DNA of 64,000 nt from CAZYFH01 sp964646815 (GTDB lineage: Bacteria; Acidobacteriota; Vicinamibacteria; Vicinamibacterales; UBA8438). Under the pieces are notes generated by a model. That model saw only the letters and a list, made by a program, of their open reading frames with translations. It was not told the DNA's origin and made no database searches. The DNA is taken from positions 27,985-91,984 of the forward strand of contig CAZYFH010000011.1 in NCBI GenBank assembly GCA_964646815.1, in the 5' to 3' direction. The position numbers and the translations under genes were made by a program. Of the stretch, positions 9,887 to 18,498 are shown in pieces (positions within the stretch are counted from its first letter, which is position 1; each line of letters begins with the position of its first letter).

Positions 9887-10819
9887 ATGGCTGAGCGTGT
9901 CCGTGTGTTCGCCCCCGCCACGGCGTCGAACCTCGGGCCCGGATTCGACGTGCTCGGTTTGGCGCTCACGCGGCCGGGTGACGTGGTGGAGGCAGAGCGA
10001 CGCACGCAACCCGGCGTTGAGATCGCCGAGGTCACCGGTGGGTCCTCGCTGACCACCAATCCGGAGACCAATGTCGTCGGCATCGCCGCGACCGCGGCGC
10101 TCCAGCGCCTTGGGATCTCCGATGTTGGCGTGCGACTTCGGCTGCACAAACAGATGCCGCTGGGGAGCGGCCTCGGGAGCTCGGCCGCCAGCAGCGTCGG
10201 TGGTGCCGTCGCGGTCAACGAATTGTTCGGCAAGCGGTTGACCACGCACGCCATCGTCGAGTGCGCGCTGCGCGGCGAGGCGGCCGTTTCTGGCACCGCC
10301 CACGCCGACAACGTCGCCCCGGGGGTACTCGGCGGGATCGTCCTGATCCGCGCCGTGGATCCGCTAGACCTCGTCGAGTTGCCCGTGCCGGCCGACCTGC
10401 GCGTCGTCGTGGTGCACCCGCACTGCGAGGTGCACACGGCGCACGCGCGGCAACGGGTCGCCGATCAACGGTTCACGATCGGGCAGGTGGTCGCCAACCT
10501 CGGAAACGTCGCGGCGCTGGTCAGTGCGCTGTACCGGGGTGACCTCCCGCTGTTCGGGCGCAGCATTTCCGATGCGCTCGTCGAACCAATTCGCGCACCG
10601 CTCGTGCCCGGCTTCCGAGGGGTGCAGGCGGAGGCGATCAATGCCGGCGCGCTTGGCTGTTCGATCTCGGGGTCCGGGCCGAGCGTGTTCGCCTTCGCCG
10701 ACTCGGATGACGCGGCGACGGCGGTGGCGGACGCGATGCAAGCCGCGTTCGGTAACGTGGGCCTCGACAGCGACCGCTACATCGGCCGGGTCGAGACCCG
10801 CGGCGCCCGTCTGGTCTGA
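9887..10819 (+). CDS. thrB: Homoserine kinase
   Basis: Phosphorylates homoserine with ATP in threonine biosynthesis. The 310-residue GHMP kinase has the N-terminal FAPATASNLGPGFDVLGLAL substrate motif, the ATP-binding loop PLGSGLGSSAAS at residues 91-102, and the C-terminal GCSISGSGPSVFAF motif. ATG 9887 gives the canonical family start. It is not beside thrA, thrC or other amino acid genes, so it is probably expressed on its own. Confidence 0.96.
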   Translation: MAERVRVFAPATASNLGPGFDVLGLALTRPGDVVEAERRTQPGVEIAEVTGGSSLTTNPETNVVGIAATAALQRLGISDVGVRLRLHKQMPLGSGLGSSAASSVGGAVAVNELFGKRLTTHAIVECALRGEAAVSGTAHADNVAPGVLGGIVLIRAVDPLDLVELPVPADLRVVVVHPHCEVHTAHARQRVADQRFTIGQVVANLGNVAALVSALYRGDLPLFGRSISDALVEPIRAPLVPGFRGVQAEAINAGALGCSISGSGPSVFAFADSDDAATAVADAMQAAFGNVGLDSDRYIGRVETRGARLV

Positions 10820-10830
10820 GTTTAGACGGA

Positions 10831-10846
10831 GCTTCGCCCCGAACCC
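10831..10846. repeat. Dispersed intergenic repeat, copy A
   Basis: GCTTCGCCCCGAACCC occurs here just after thrB and again, identically over 16 nt, at 52004-52019. In copy B it forms a clean GGGGC-TTC-GCCCC hairpin; here the left arm is degraded (GGAGC). It lies between the convergent ends of thrB and the PspC gene, where it might help termination, but no T-tract follows. Confidence 0.5.
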
Positions 10847-10893
10847 CCGCTGGCTACGCGTCCTTCGGCGCCGCTCGGGACAGGAAAGTCCCG

Positions 10894-11472
10894 CTATTCA
10901 CCGCTGAACACGGGAGCCGATGCCGCCGGCGGGGTGACCGGCGCTTCGTCCACCGGCATGATGAACCACGCGAGGAGGTAGGCGAGCACTCCGCAGATGA
11001 CCATGCCAGGGAAGATCGACAGGATGACCCCGAGCAGCCGGGTGGCGGTTGGGTCAACGCCGAAGTACTTGGCGATCCCTCCGCAGACGCCGGCCAGCTT
11101 CGCATCTGTCGAGGAGCGCTGCAGCCGGCGCCTGGGGACTCGGGCGGCTCCGACGTCAACAGAGCCGGGTTCCGCGTCGGGGACGATCAGCCACGCCACG
11201 AGGTAGGCGAGCACGCCAAGAAAGATTGTCCCGGGAACGACGGTCAGCACGACCCAGGCCGCGCGCACGACCACCGGGTCGACCGTGAGGTGCCGGGCGA
11301 TCCCACCGCAGACACCGGCGAGCTGTCGGTCGACCTGCGAGCGGCGCAAGGGGGCTCGTTGCGCACCCTGTGGCGCCGCCGGTTGCTGGCTGGCGCCGCA
11401 GAAGTGGCAGAACGCCGCACCCTCGACGATCTCACGCCCGCAGCGGACACACACTATTAGGTTCTTTTCCAA
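10894..11472 (-). CDS. Zinc-ribbon, tandem PspC-domain membrane protein
   Basis: A 192-residue protein with an N-terminal zinc ribbon (C8, C11, C22, C25) followed by two PspC domains. Each starts with DxxLAGVCGGIAxxxxVDP and continues into a hydrophobic helix with LAYLxAWxIxP. PspC in enterobacteria is an inner-membrane partner in the phage-shock envelope stress response. The duplication and the ribbon are seen here; function in envelope sensing is inferred. The start is taken as TTG 11472, with AAGG 9 nt upstream; GTG 11454 is an alternative. A longer open frame to 11532 contains unlikely residues. There is no pspA nearby. Confidence 0.85.
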   Translation of the reverse strand: MEKNLIVCVRCGREIVEGAAFCHFCGASQQPAAPQGAQRAPLRRSQVDRQLAGVCGGIARHLTVDPVVVRAAWVVLTVVPGTIFLGVLAYLVAWLIVPDAEPGSVDVGAARVPRRRLQRSSTDAKLAGVCGGIAKYFGVDPTATRLLGVILSIFPGMVICGVLAYLLAWFIMPVDEAPVTPPAASAPVFSGE

Positions 11473-11544
11473 GGCTGAATACCTTACTTGAATACGGAAA
11501 CCGGTGCTCCTCGATTCCGCTGATCGCGGCATTCGTCAGCGCAC

Positions 11545-11600
11545 CGTAGCGCAGGCCTTCAGGCCTGCGGGCCAGGCTGAAGCTTGGCGCTTCGAATGGC
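11545..11600. repeat. GTAGCGCAGG-type palindromic intergenic repeat, copy 1
   Basis: The sequence CGTAGCGCAGGCCTTCAGG opens a palindromic element with the inverted repeat GCAGGCCT-TC-AGGCCTGC at 11551-11568. A related copy at about 24026-24090 begins CGTAGCGCAGGACTTCA. Both lie in gaps between genes, so this is probably a dispersed REP-like element. Similarity beyond the first 18 bases is partial. Confidence 0.5.
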
Positions 11601-11620
11601 CACACAACTGAGTTCCGGGG

Positions 11621-13302
11621 CTAGTCCCGCCGCCAGCCGGTGAGGACGTGAAGCGTCTCGACACGCCCGGCTGGCTGAAGCATCACGAATCGCGAGCCGT
11701 CGAGATCCACGTCATACGCGGGGAGGACGGCACTGGCGTCGGCGACGAACGCACCGTCGAACAGGTGCCGGGGCGCGCTGAAATACGGCGGGCGCTCCCG
11801 CACGGCGACCGCGTGCAGCGCGCGACCACGCCGATAGAACAGCTCGGTGCCGTCTCGGCTCCACACCGGCTCGGTCCCACCATTCGGTGACACGCGGCGG
11901 GGACCATCGTCGCGTGCGGTGTCTACGCCACGCACATAGATCTGGTCGCCCTCCGCCTCCTGGCCGTCCGACACGTAGGCCAGCCATCGACCGGACGGGC
12001 CAAACGCAGGCGCCCGTTCGTTGGCTGCGGTCGCGACGAGCGCCACAGGCCCGGCGTCGTCGCCTTTGGTCCAGGTCCAGATGTCGCGGCCCCGCGCCGG
12101 GTGGACTCGTGAAACCCGAGCGTGCGGCCGTCGGGTGACCACGATCCGGGGGTGCGCGCATCTCCCGCGACGAGCGTCTCCAGTGCGCTCGCACCGACGG
12201 CAACTGGCTGACGGAAGATCCGCTGCGGTCCGTATCGGCTCGACGCAAAGCTCACCGCCGTCCCGTCCGGCGACCAGATGGGAGAGTGGTTGTCGCCCGC
12301 CTGCACGGTGAGCTGCCTGCGTTCCCCCGAAGCGACGTCGACGGACCAGATATCGCGGCGGAGGAACTCGGCGCGGATCGACATGGTGATGCGAGTGCCG
12401 TCGGGCGAGATCCTGGGCGTCGCGTGCGGCGCGGCGACGGAGTCGGTTGGCGTGGCGACCCCGTGGCGGTCTACCCACACGAGCCGATTGTTCGCGCCCG
12501 GTTCAAGCAGCGGCATGAAGACGAGGGTCCCGTCGCGGGCGGCGGCGAGGCCAGACCGGCCGAGTCCCCCGTAGCCGGTGGCGCTGCTGGCCGTGCCCTT
12601 CACGACGGGTCGCGGCGACCGCGCGGTCGCGGGATCCGCAGGGTCGAGCGTGGTCGAGAATACTTCGCCGCGGCGAATGAAGAGGACGCGCCCCGACTCG
12701 AGATAGTGTCCACCTCCATCGGCAAGCGAGAGCGGGTGCTGCTCGCCGGTCTCGAGGTCGAGGAGGGTCAGCCGGGGGTCGCGGCCGTTGCGGCCAGCGG
12801 TGAAGATCACGTATCGCCCGTCGACGTAGTACGGCCAGCCATGCGCGGTCTCGCCTGCGTCGCGATCGGGTGTCGTGATCGGCACGGGGGTGCCCCCCGT
12901 GGCGGCGACGCGGCACACGGTGACCGGAGCAGTCGCTGCGCCGGTTGACGCCAGTGTGACCGTCTTGAGGAACCCGCCGACGAAGAACGCGATCGCGGCG
13001 CCATCCGGTGAGAAGAACGGTTGGGTCGCACCATCCGTGCCCGGCAGCGGCAGCGTGTCGAAGCGATCGAGTGGTCGCACGAACAGCCGAGTGCGGCCGT
13101 CCATCACCGCGGTGTAGGCCAGCCGGGTCGCGTCCGGAGAGACGGCTACATCGAGCGCGGCATGGCCGTGCGGTAGATCGATCGGGAGCGCGCGCCTCGG
13201 CGGCGAGGAGCTGGGTGGTGGCGGTGTCCGCAGGACGAGCGTGGCGACCGCACCAGCACTTGCTGCGGCGACCAACGCGACCAGCGCCGTTCGCGTGCGC
13301 AT
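11621..13302 (-). pseudogene. Frameshifted PD40/TolB-like beta-propeller protein
   Basis: Two overlapping minus-strand frames together encode one protein. The first (from ATG 13302) has a membrane helix (VALVAAASAGAVATLVL) and repeated WD40-like PD40 blades such as AVSPDATRLAYTA, FFSPDGAAIAFFV, RISPDGTRITMS and IWSPDGTAVSFAS. It loses sense after TLGFHES. The second frame carries on with GRDIWTWTKGDDAG, FGPSGRWLAYVSD and VWSRDGTELFYR to a TAG at 11621. The shift lies at about 12085-12110. The architecture resembles the propeller half of acidobacterial Ser/Thr kinases, without a kinase domain. It is either a decayed gene or a sequencing indel. Confidence 0.8.
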
Positions 13303-13308
13303 GCCAGG

Positions 13309-14295
13309 CTAGCCTGCCGCGTATCGCTCCTGTGCGCGGCGCAGGTCGGTCGCGATGCGACGCGTCAGCGACGCCGGCGAGCGCACGCGCACGGCAGGCC
13401 CGAAGCTCAGGATCCAGCTGCGCAACGCGCCGTCGTCGCAGACGTCGATCGTCATCACGACGGACCCGTCGGGTACGGGAGAGAGAGTCTGTGAGGGGTG
13501 CCACACGCGTTCCCGCACATAGGGCGCGGCCTCCGCCGTGAACTCGAGCACGACATGCTTCGGGTCGCCCTGGTGAATCCCGAGCGAGTGCGGGAACGCG
13601 GCATCGGTCAGATCCTCGATCGGCAGGAACGTCTCGTTGAGCGGCGTGAGCTGCCGGATACGCTCGACGGCGAACGTCCGGACCTGCTGGTACTGCGCCA
13701 CATACGCGAACAGATAGAGACCACCCTGCGCGTACACCAGACGATAGGGGTCGAGGCGATACTGCTTCTCGCGGCGGCTCGACAACGAGTGATAGCGTGC
13801 GTCCACGCGGCGTTGGTGCAGGATGGCATCGAGCAGCCGGCCGATGGTGGCGCGCTGGCGCCCCTCGTCGCGCGCCCGCACCGGTTCTCGCTTGGCCTGG
13901 ATCACCGCCGGCAGGCGGTCGAGAAACTGCCGCGTGCGCGGCCCTAGTGCCGTCTTGAGCTTCTGGAACGCGCCCCGCAAGTCATGGGCAAAAGGGGTTC
14001 CCGCCAGGCACTCGACGAGTGTGCGACTGAAGTAGAGGGCGGACAACTCGGCCAGCGTGAACGCGGTCTCGTCGAGTCGCCGGAATGGCCGCGCTTCGAG
14101 CTTCCAGATCTTCGCGCCGTCGGCTGGCTCGTCGTAGAGCGGGAACCCCGCGTCCTGCAGCGCGTTGAGGTCTCGCCGGATCGTGCGGGTGGTCACGCCT
14201 GTCGAGTCCGCCAGGTGCCGGATCGTGGTACCGCGGGAGGACTCGATCTCGCGCAGGATGCTCCACTGTCGAATCACCTCGGCATTGCGCGGCAT
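13309..14295 (-). CDS. WYL-domain transcriptional regulator (YafY/PafC type)
   Basis: A 328-residue DNA-binding regulator. The N-terminal winged helix is visible as IESSRGTTIRHLADSTGVTTRTIRRDLNAL (about 17-46). A linker follows, then a WYL ligand-binding domain with RLDPYRLVYAQGGLYLFAY, and a C-terminal WCX-type extension. WYL proteins bind nucleic acids or nucleotides and often control DNA repair or defence genes. It is followed 6 bp later by the start of the frameshifted propeller gene on the same strand, so the two may have been one unit. About 100 bp separates it from a divergent small gene. Confidence 0.9.
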   Translation of the reverse strand: MPRNAEVIRQWSILREIESSRGTTIRHLADSTGVTTRTIRRDLNALQDAGFPLYDEPADGAKIWKLEARPFRRLDETAFTLAELSALYFSRTLVECLAGTPFAHDLRGAFQKLKTALGPRTRQFLDRLPAVIQAKREPVRARDEGRQRATIGRLLDAILHQRRVDARYHSLSSRREKQYRLDPYRLVYAQGGLYLFAYVAQYQQVRTFAVERIRQLTPLNETFLPIEDLTDAAFPHSLGIHQGDPKHVVLEFTAEAAPYVRERVWHPSQTLSPVPDGSVVMTIDVCDDGALRSWILSFGPAVRVRSPASLTRRIATDLRRAQERYAAG

Positions 14296-14395
14296 GGCAG
14301 CGGTGGAACCTCGAACCGACGTCTTCCCGTCCCAATAATAGAGGGTCCGCGATGGGTATGACCTACCCTGTCACACCTCGGGCTTAGGGTGAGTC

Positions 14396-14830
14396 ATGGC
14401 TCACTACCAGGAGGCAACGGCTCGACAACTGGGGTTCCCCTACGACGGTCCAGGTCCAGGACTGCCAGCGGAGGCAGCCCCTAATGCACCGCCGCGTCCC
14501 CGTCCCGGCCCGCGCCCGCTGTGCGCCGTCTGCGGTCGGGTCCCCGCGCATCTGACGATCGGCCGGGACCGTAAGCAGCTGCCGGCCCGGTTGTGCCTCC
14601 GGTGTCATCACGCGGTGATGCGGCAGCGGCGTATGCTCCGCGCGAAGCTCAGGGACAATGACAAGTACACCCCGCCCGTCATCACGGACCGCGTCGGGGC
14701 CACCGGCCTCATTGTCCCGCGCCAGAGCGGTCTCAGCGGCGATCGCAAGTACCGACGACTGGCGCAGTCGCGGGGTCGCGCTCAGAAAGCGGCCCGACAT
14801 GCTCTAGAGGAACCCGATCCAGGCTCGTAG
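14396..14830 (+). CDS. Small CxxC/CxxC (zinc-ribbon-like) hypothetical protein
   Basis: 144 residues. After a Pro-rich linker, two cysteine pairs, C43/C46 (CAVCGR) and C67/C70 (CLRCHH), are spaced as in a treble-clef or zinc-ribbon knuckle, followed by a strongly basic helix (VMRQRRMLRAKLRD). This suggests a nucleic-acid-binding zinc protein, but I do not recognise the family. An AGGGTGAG sequence just upstream of ATG 14396 may serve as ribosome binding site. The antisense frame of similar length lacks such order. It is divergent from the WYL regulator. Confidence 0.55.
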   Translation: MAHYQEATARQLGFPYDGPGPGLPAEAAPNAPPRPRPGPRPLCAVCGRVPAHLTIGRDRKQLPARLCLRCHHAVMRQRRMLRAKLRDNDKYTPPVITDRVGATGLIVPRQSGLSGDRKYRRLAQSRGRAQKAARHALEEPDPGS

Positions 14831-15090
14831 TGTCCTGTCTCGGGTAAATCAAGAGCGCTCACCGGGCGGGGCATCCCGCGCTGGCCGGCGTTGGACCCTG
14901 CGTCAGCGCCGTCACATACGGCGTGTCTGCTCCTTCGTCGCGCCTTGTCAGCCGGGCGCCGCGCGCCAGTGACCACTACCGATTCACCCGGTCCAGACTA
15001 GGCGGCGCTCTACCGGCCCGTGCTACGATCCGGTGACTGGTGGCGCAGCGCCGCCGGAACGGAGACCCCGGCACGGAGGCTTCGGGGAGC

Positions 15091-18000
15091 GTGGGACTCG
15101 AGACCCTACCGGCGGCCGATTCAGTCCCGCCTGCGACCTCGCTCGCAATCCTTTCCGCTCCTGACGCCGCGACCCGTCTCGACGCCGCTAGAGCTTTCCT
15201 GGAGCCGCACGCCGCGGGGCGGGAGTTGCTCCTGGTCGGCGAGACGCGTGAAGCGGCTGATGATTTCGCGCACGAAATCGCCCGACGTCTCGGGGCGACC
15301 TTTGGACTCCATCGATTCAGCGTGCGGCAGCTCGCGGCGCGGATCGCCGCAGTTGATCTCGCTCGGGCTGGGACCGCGCCCGCCACCCGGCTCGGGGTGG
15401 AGGCTGTCGCGACCCGCGCCGCGTTCGAAGAGATCGAGCGCGAGGCGCTCGACTACCTCCGTCCCATCGCGCGCCTTCGCACGTTCGGGCGTACGCTCGC
15501 TGCGACGCTACAGGACCTTCGGCACGCCGATGTGTCGGTGGCTCGGGTGATCCGTCTCGATTCGAGTGGACCCGACCTCGGGGTGCTCGCGGCGCGCTAC
15601 GCGCAGCAACTCGACCAGGCTCGACTCGTCGACGCGTCGATGCTCTACCGACTGGCTGCTGCTACCGCGGCGCGCGGGGTCGCGAGACCGCCACTGGGTC
15701 TCCCCACGGTGCTGCTGGACGTCGCGGTCGCTGACGACGCGACGCTGGCACTGGTCGCCTCGCTCGCTGCCCGTGCCCCGCGGGTGCTGGCTACCGTGCC
15801 GGCGGGTGACGACCGCACGCTGGCCGCGCTCCGACGGCTCCCGGGTGCGACGGACGCGGCCGTTGCGGACGATGGGGCGAAGGATCGGGCCCTCGGGCGA
15901 GTACGCCGATTCCTGTTCACGGCCGATACCCCGCCAGCGGTGGACGACACGAACGAGGCACCCGAGGTCACCTTCCGCTCCGCTCCAGGCGAGGAGCGCG
16001 AGTGCGTCGAGATTGCGCGAACGATGCTGCAGGAGTCGGCGCGGGGCGTGAGATTCGATCGGATGGCGGTCTTGCTCCGGTCGCCGCGCGTCTACGGTGG
16101 CTTGCTCGAGACGGCGCTGAATCGAGCGGGGATCAACGCCTGGTTCGCCAAGGGCACACGCACCCCGGATCCGGCGGGCCGGGCGTTCCTGGCGCTGCTC
16201 ACCTGCGCGGCAGAACGGCTCTCCGCGCGCCGGTTCTCCGAATACCTGTCGCTGGGCCAGGTGCCCCGGCTCGACGCCGACGGTGCGCCACCGGTTGACC
16301 GCGGACGATGGGTGGCGCCTGATAGCGTCGCCGAGGTCGTGCCGGCGCCTGCAGTCCCAGCACAGCTCTCGCTGCTCGCCCTGCTTGAGGCCGAGGACGG
16401 CTCGCCGGGTGATCCGACCGATGCCAGTCCGGTGGACGGCGACGCCTCTCCGGTCGTTGCCGGAACGCTGCGCGCGCCGTGGCGCTGGGATCGTCTTCTC
16501 GTCGAGTCAGCCGTCATCGGCGGACAAGAGCGGTGGGCGCGACGCCTGACCGGTCTGGCTCGTGAGCTGGAGTTGAAGCGCGCCGAGCATGCTGCGGATG
16601 ACCCTGACTCGTCGCGCGTACGCGGAATCGATGAAGACCTTCGCAACCTGGAGCACCTACGCCGGTTCGCGTTGCCCGTCATCGGTCGGTTGGCGGCATT
16701 GCCAGACGAGGCACCATGGGGCGAGTGGCTGGATCTCCTTGACGACCTGGCGCCGATGGTGCTCGAGGATCCGGACCGCGTGCTCGCGGTGCTCGCCGAG
16801 CTCCGGCCGATGGCTCGTGTGGGTCCGGTGCCGCTGCCGGAGGTGCAGGATGTCCTCGCGGAGCGCTTGACCGAGTTGCAGGCCGAACCGCCGCGCCGGC
16901 GGTTCGGCCGGGTCTTCGTCGCCGAACCGGAGCATGTACGCGGCCGCCAGTTCGAAGTCGTGTTCATTCCAGGTCTCGCCGAGCGCGTCTTTCCCCAGAA
17001 GCAGCGTCAGGACCCGTTGTTGCTCGATGCGCACCGCGCCAGCCTCAACACGGGCGCGGACGCGGCACATCTCGGTCTGCCGGATCAGCACGAACGCAAC
17101 GCGCGTGAAAAGCTCTTGCTGCGCCTAGCTGTTGGCGCCGCCACCGACCGCGTGCACCTGTCCTACCCGCGTCTACAAGCGAGTGACGGTCGCCCACGGG
17201 TCCCCTCGTTCTACGCGCTGGAGGTCGAACGGGCTCGGAGCGGGGTCTTGCCGAGCTTTCAGGCGGTCGAGGAACGGGCGTTTCTCCAGGCGGGCGCGCG
17301 TCTCGCCTGGCCGGCGCCGGCGGATGCGGCACTCGCCATCGACGATGCCGAGCATGATCTGGCGGTCCTCGGCCCGCTGCTGCATCGAACGGTCACGCCC
17401 GAGATCGCAGGTCGTGGCCGGTACTTATTGACTCTGGACCGCGGGCTGCGGCGGTCGCTCCTCACACGCTGGGCACGCTGGAAGCAGCCGTGGTCGAAAT
17501 ACGACGGGCTCTACGATCTCGACGACGGCACGATCGCCATGCTTGCCGCGCACCGACTCGATGCGCGACCCTATTCCGTCTCGTCACTACAGCGCTTTGC
17601 GGCGTGTCCGTATCAGTTCCTGCTCGCTGCGGTCTACCGCTTGATGCCACGCCAGGACGTCGAGCCGCTGGAAAAGCTTGACCCGCTGACGCGAGGCCGC
17701 ATGGTTCACGAGGTGCAGGCTGAGTACATGCGCGAGCTGAAGCGCCGCGACGCACTGCCGGTGACGGCGACACGGGTTCCTGATGCGGAAGCGGTGCTCG
17801 ACGACGTCCTCGACCGGGTGTCCGCCGCCTACGCCGAACAGCTCGCGCCGGCCATCGATCGCGTGTGGCGAGATGAGATCGAGGCGGTGCGCGCCGATCT
17901 CAAGGGATGGATTCACCACGTGGCGAACGAGGACGGCGAGTGGATCCCCATTCGCGCGGAGTTCGGATTCGGCTTCGCATCCGGGAGCGGCCGAGATCCC

Positions 18001-18498
18001 GAGAGCGTGCCGGAGCCGGTGACCCTCGACGGGCGTTGGCGATTGCACGGTGTGGTCGACCTCATCGAAGCGAAGGCCGGACCGACGCCCCGCGGCGAGC
18101 TCCGTGTCACCGATCACAAGACGGGGAAGAACCGCACGCGCGAGCGGATGGTGGTCGGACGCGGCGAAGTGCTGCAGCCCGTGCTCTACGGCTTGTCCGT
18201 CGAGCAGGCAATCGGCCGCGCCGTTGGTGAGTCCCAGCTGTTCTTCTGTACCTCGACCGGCGGCTTCGGGCGTCGGTCCGTGACGCTCGGCGAGCGCGAG
18301 CGGCGATCCGGGATCGAGGTGCTGGAGATCATCGATCGGGCGGTGGAGGGAGGCATGTTCTTGCCGGCGCCGCGGGAGGGCGCATGCCGGTGGTGTGACT
18401 ACCGTGAGGTCTGCGGTCCGTGGGAGGAGCGGCGGGCGCGTCGGGTGAAGGACGAGACCAAGCTCGTCGATCTCTACGCCCTCCGCAGGGCGCCATGA
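15091..18498 (+). CDS. addB: AddB-like nuclease subunit with Fe-S-type PD-(D/E)XK domain
   Basis: Partner of the helicase-nuclease that follows, for double-strand break end processing before RecA loading. The roughly 1135-residue protein has a degenerate UvrD-like helicase half and a C-terminal PD-(D/E)XK nuclease: VVDLIEA then TDHKTGKNR near residues 985-1010. C839 (FAACPYQF) together with C1099, C1102 and C1108 (CRWCDYREVC) match the four-cysteine [4Fe-4S] staple of AddB. GTG 15091, with GGAGG 10 nt upstream, is chosen; the frame stays open to GTG 15040. The stop overlaps the next start (ATGA). Confidence 0.87.
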   Translation: MGLETLPAADSVPPATSLAILSAPDAATRLDAARAFLEPHAAGRELLLVGETREAADDFAHEIARRLGATFGLHRFSVRQLAARIAAVDLARAGTAPATRLGVEAVATRAAFEEIEREALDYLRPIARLRTFGRTLAATLQDLRHADVSVARVIRLDSSGPDLGVLAARYAQQLDQARLVDASMLYRLAAATAARGVARPPLGLPTVLLDVAVADDATLALVASLAARAPRVLATVPAGDDRTLAALRRLPGATDAAVADDGAKDRALGRVRRFLFTADTPPAVDDTNEAPEVTFRSAPGEERECVEIARTMLQESARGVRFDRMAVLLRSPRVYGGLLETALNRAGINAWFAKGTRTPDPAGRAFLALLTCAAERLSARRFSEYLSLGQVPRLDADGAPPVDRGRWVAPDSVAEVVPAPAVPAQLSLLALLEAEDGSPGDPTDASPVDGDASPVVAGTLRAPWRWDRLLVESAVIGGQERWARRLTGLARELELKRAEHAADDPDSSRVRGIDEDLRNLEHLRRFALPVIGRLAALPDEAPWGEWLDLLDDLAPMVLEDPDRVLAVLAELRPMARVGPVPLPEVQDVLAERLTELQAEPPRRRFGRVFVAEPEHVRGRQFEVVFIPGLAERVFPQKQRQDPLLLDAHRASLNTGADAAHLGLPDQHERNAREKLLLRLAVGAATDRVHLSYPRLQASDGRPRVPSFYALEVERARSGVLPSFQAVEERAFLQAGARLAWPAPADAALAIDDAEHDLAVLGPLLHRTVTPEIAGRGRYLLTLDRGLRRSLLTRWARWKQPWSKYDGLYDLDDGTIAMLAAHRLDARPYSVSSLQRFAACPYQFLLAAVYRLMPRQDVEPLEKLDPLTRGRMVHEVQAEYMRELKRRDALPVTATRVPDAEAVLDDVLDRVSAAYAEQLAPAIDRVWRDEIEAVRADLKGWIHHVANEDGEWIPIRAEFGFGFASGSGRDPESVPEPVTLDGRWRLHGVVDLIEAKAGPTPRGELRVTDHKTGKNRTRERMVVGRGEVLQPVLYGLSVEQAIGRAVGESQLFFCTSTGGFGRRSVTLGERERRSGIEVLEIIDRAVEGGMFLPAPREGACRWCDYREVCGPWEERRARRVKDETKLVDLYALRRAP

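Noticed and set aside
12286..13541. Plus-strand ORFs at 12286-12948 and 13008-13541
   Set aside because: Antisense to the PD40 propeller and the WYL gene; Arg-rich shadow composition.
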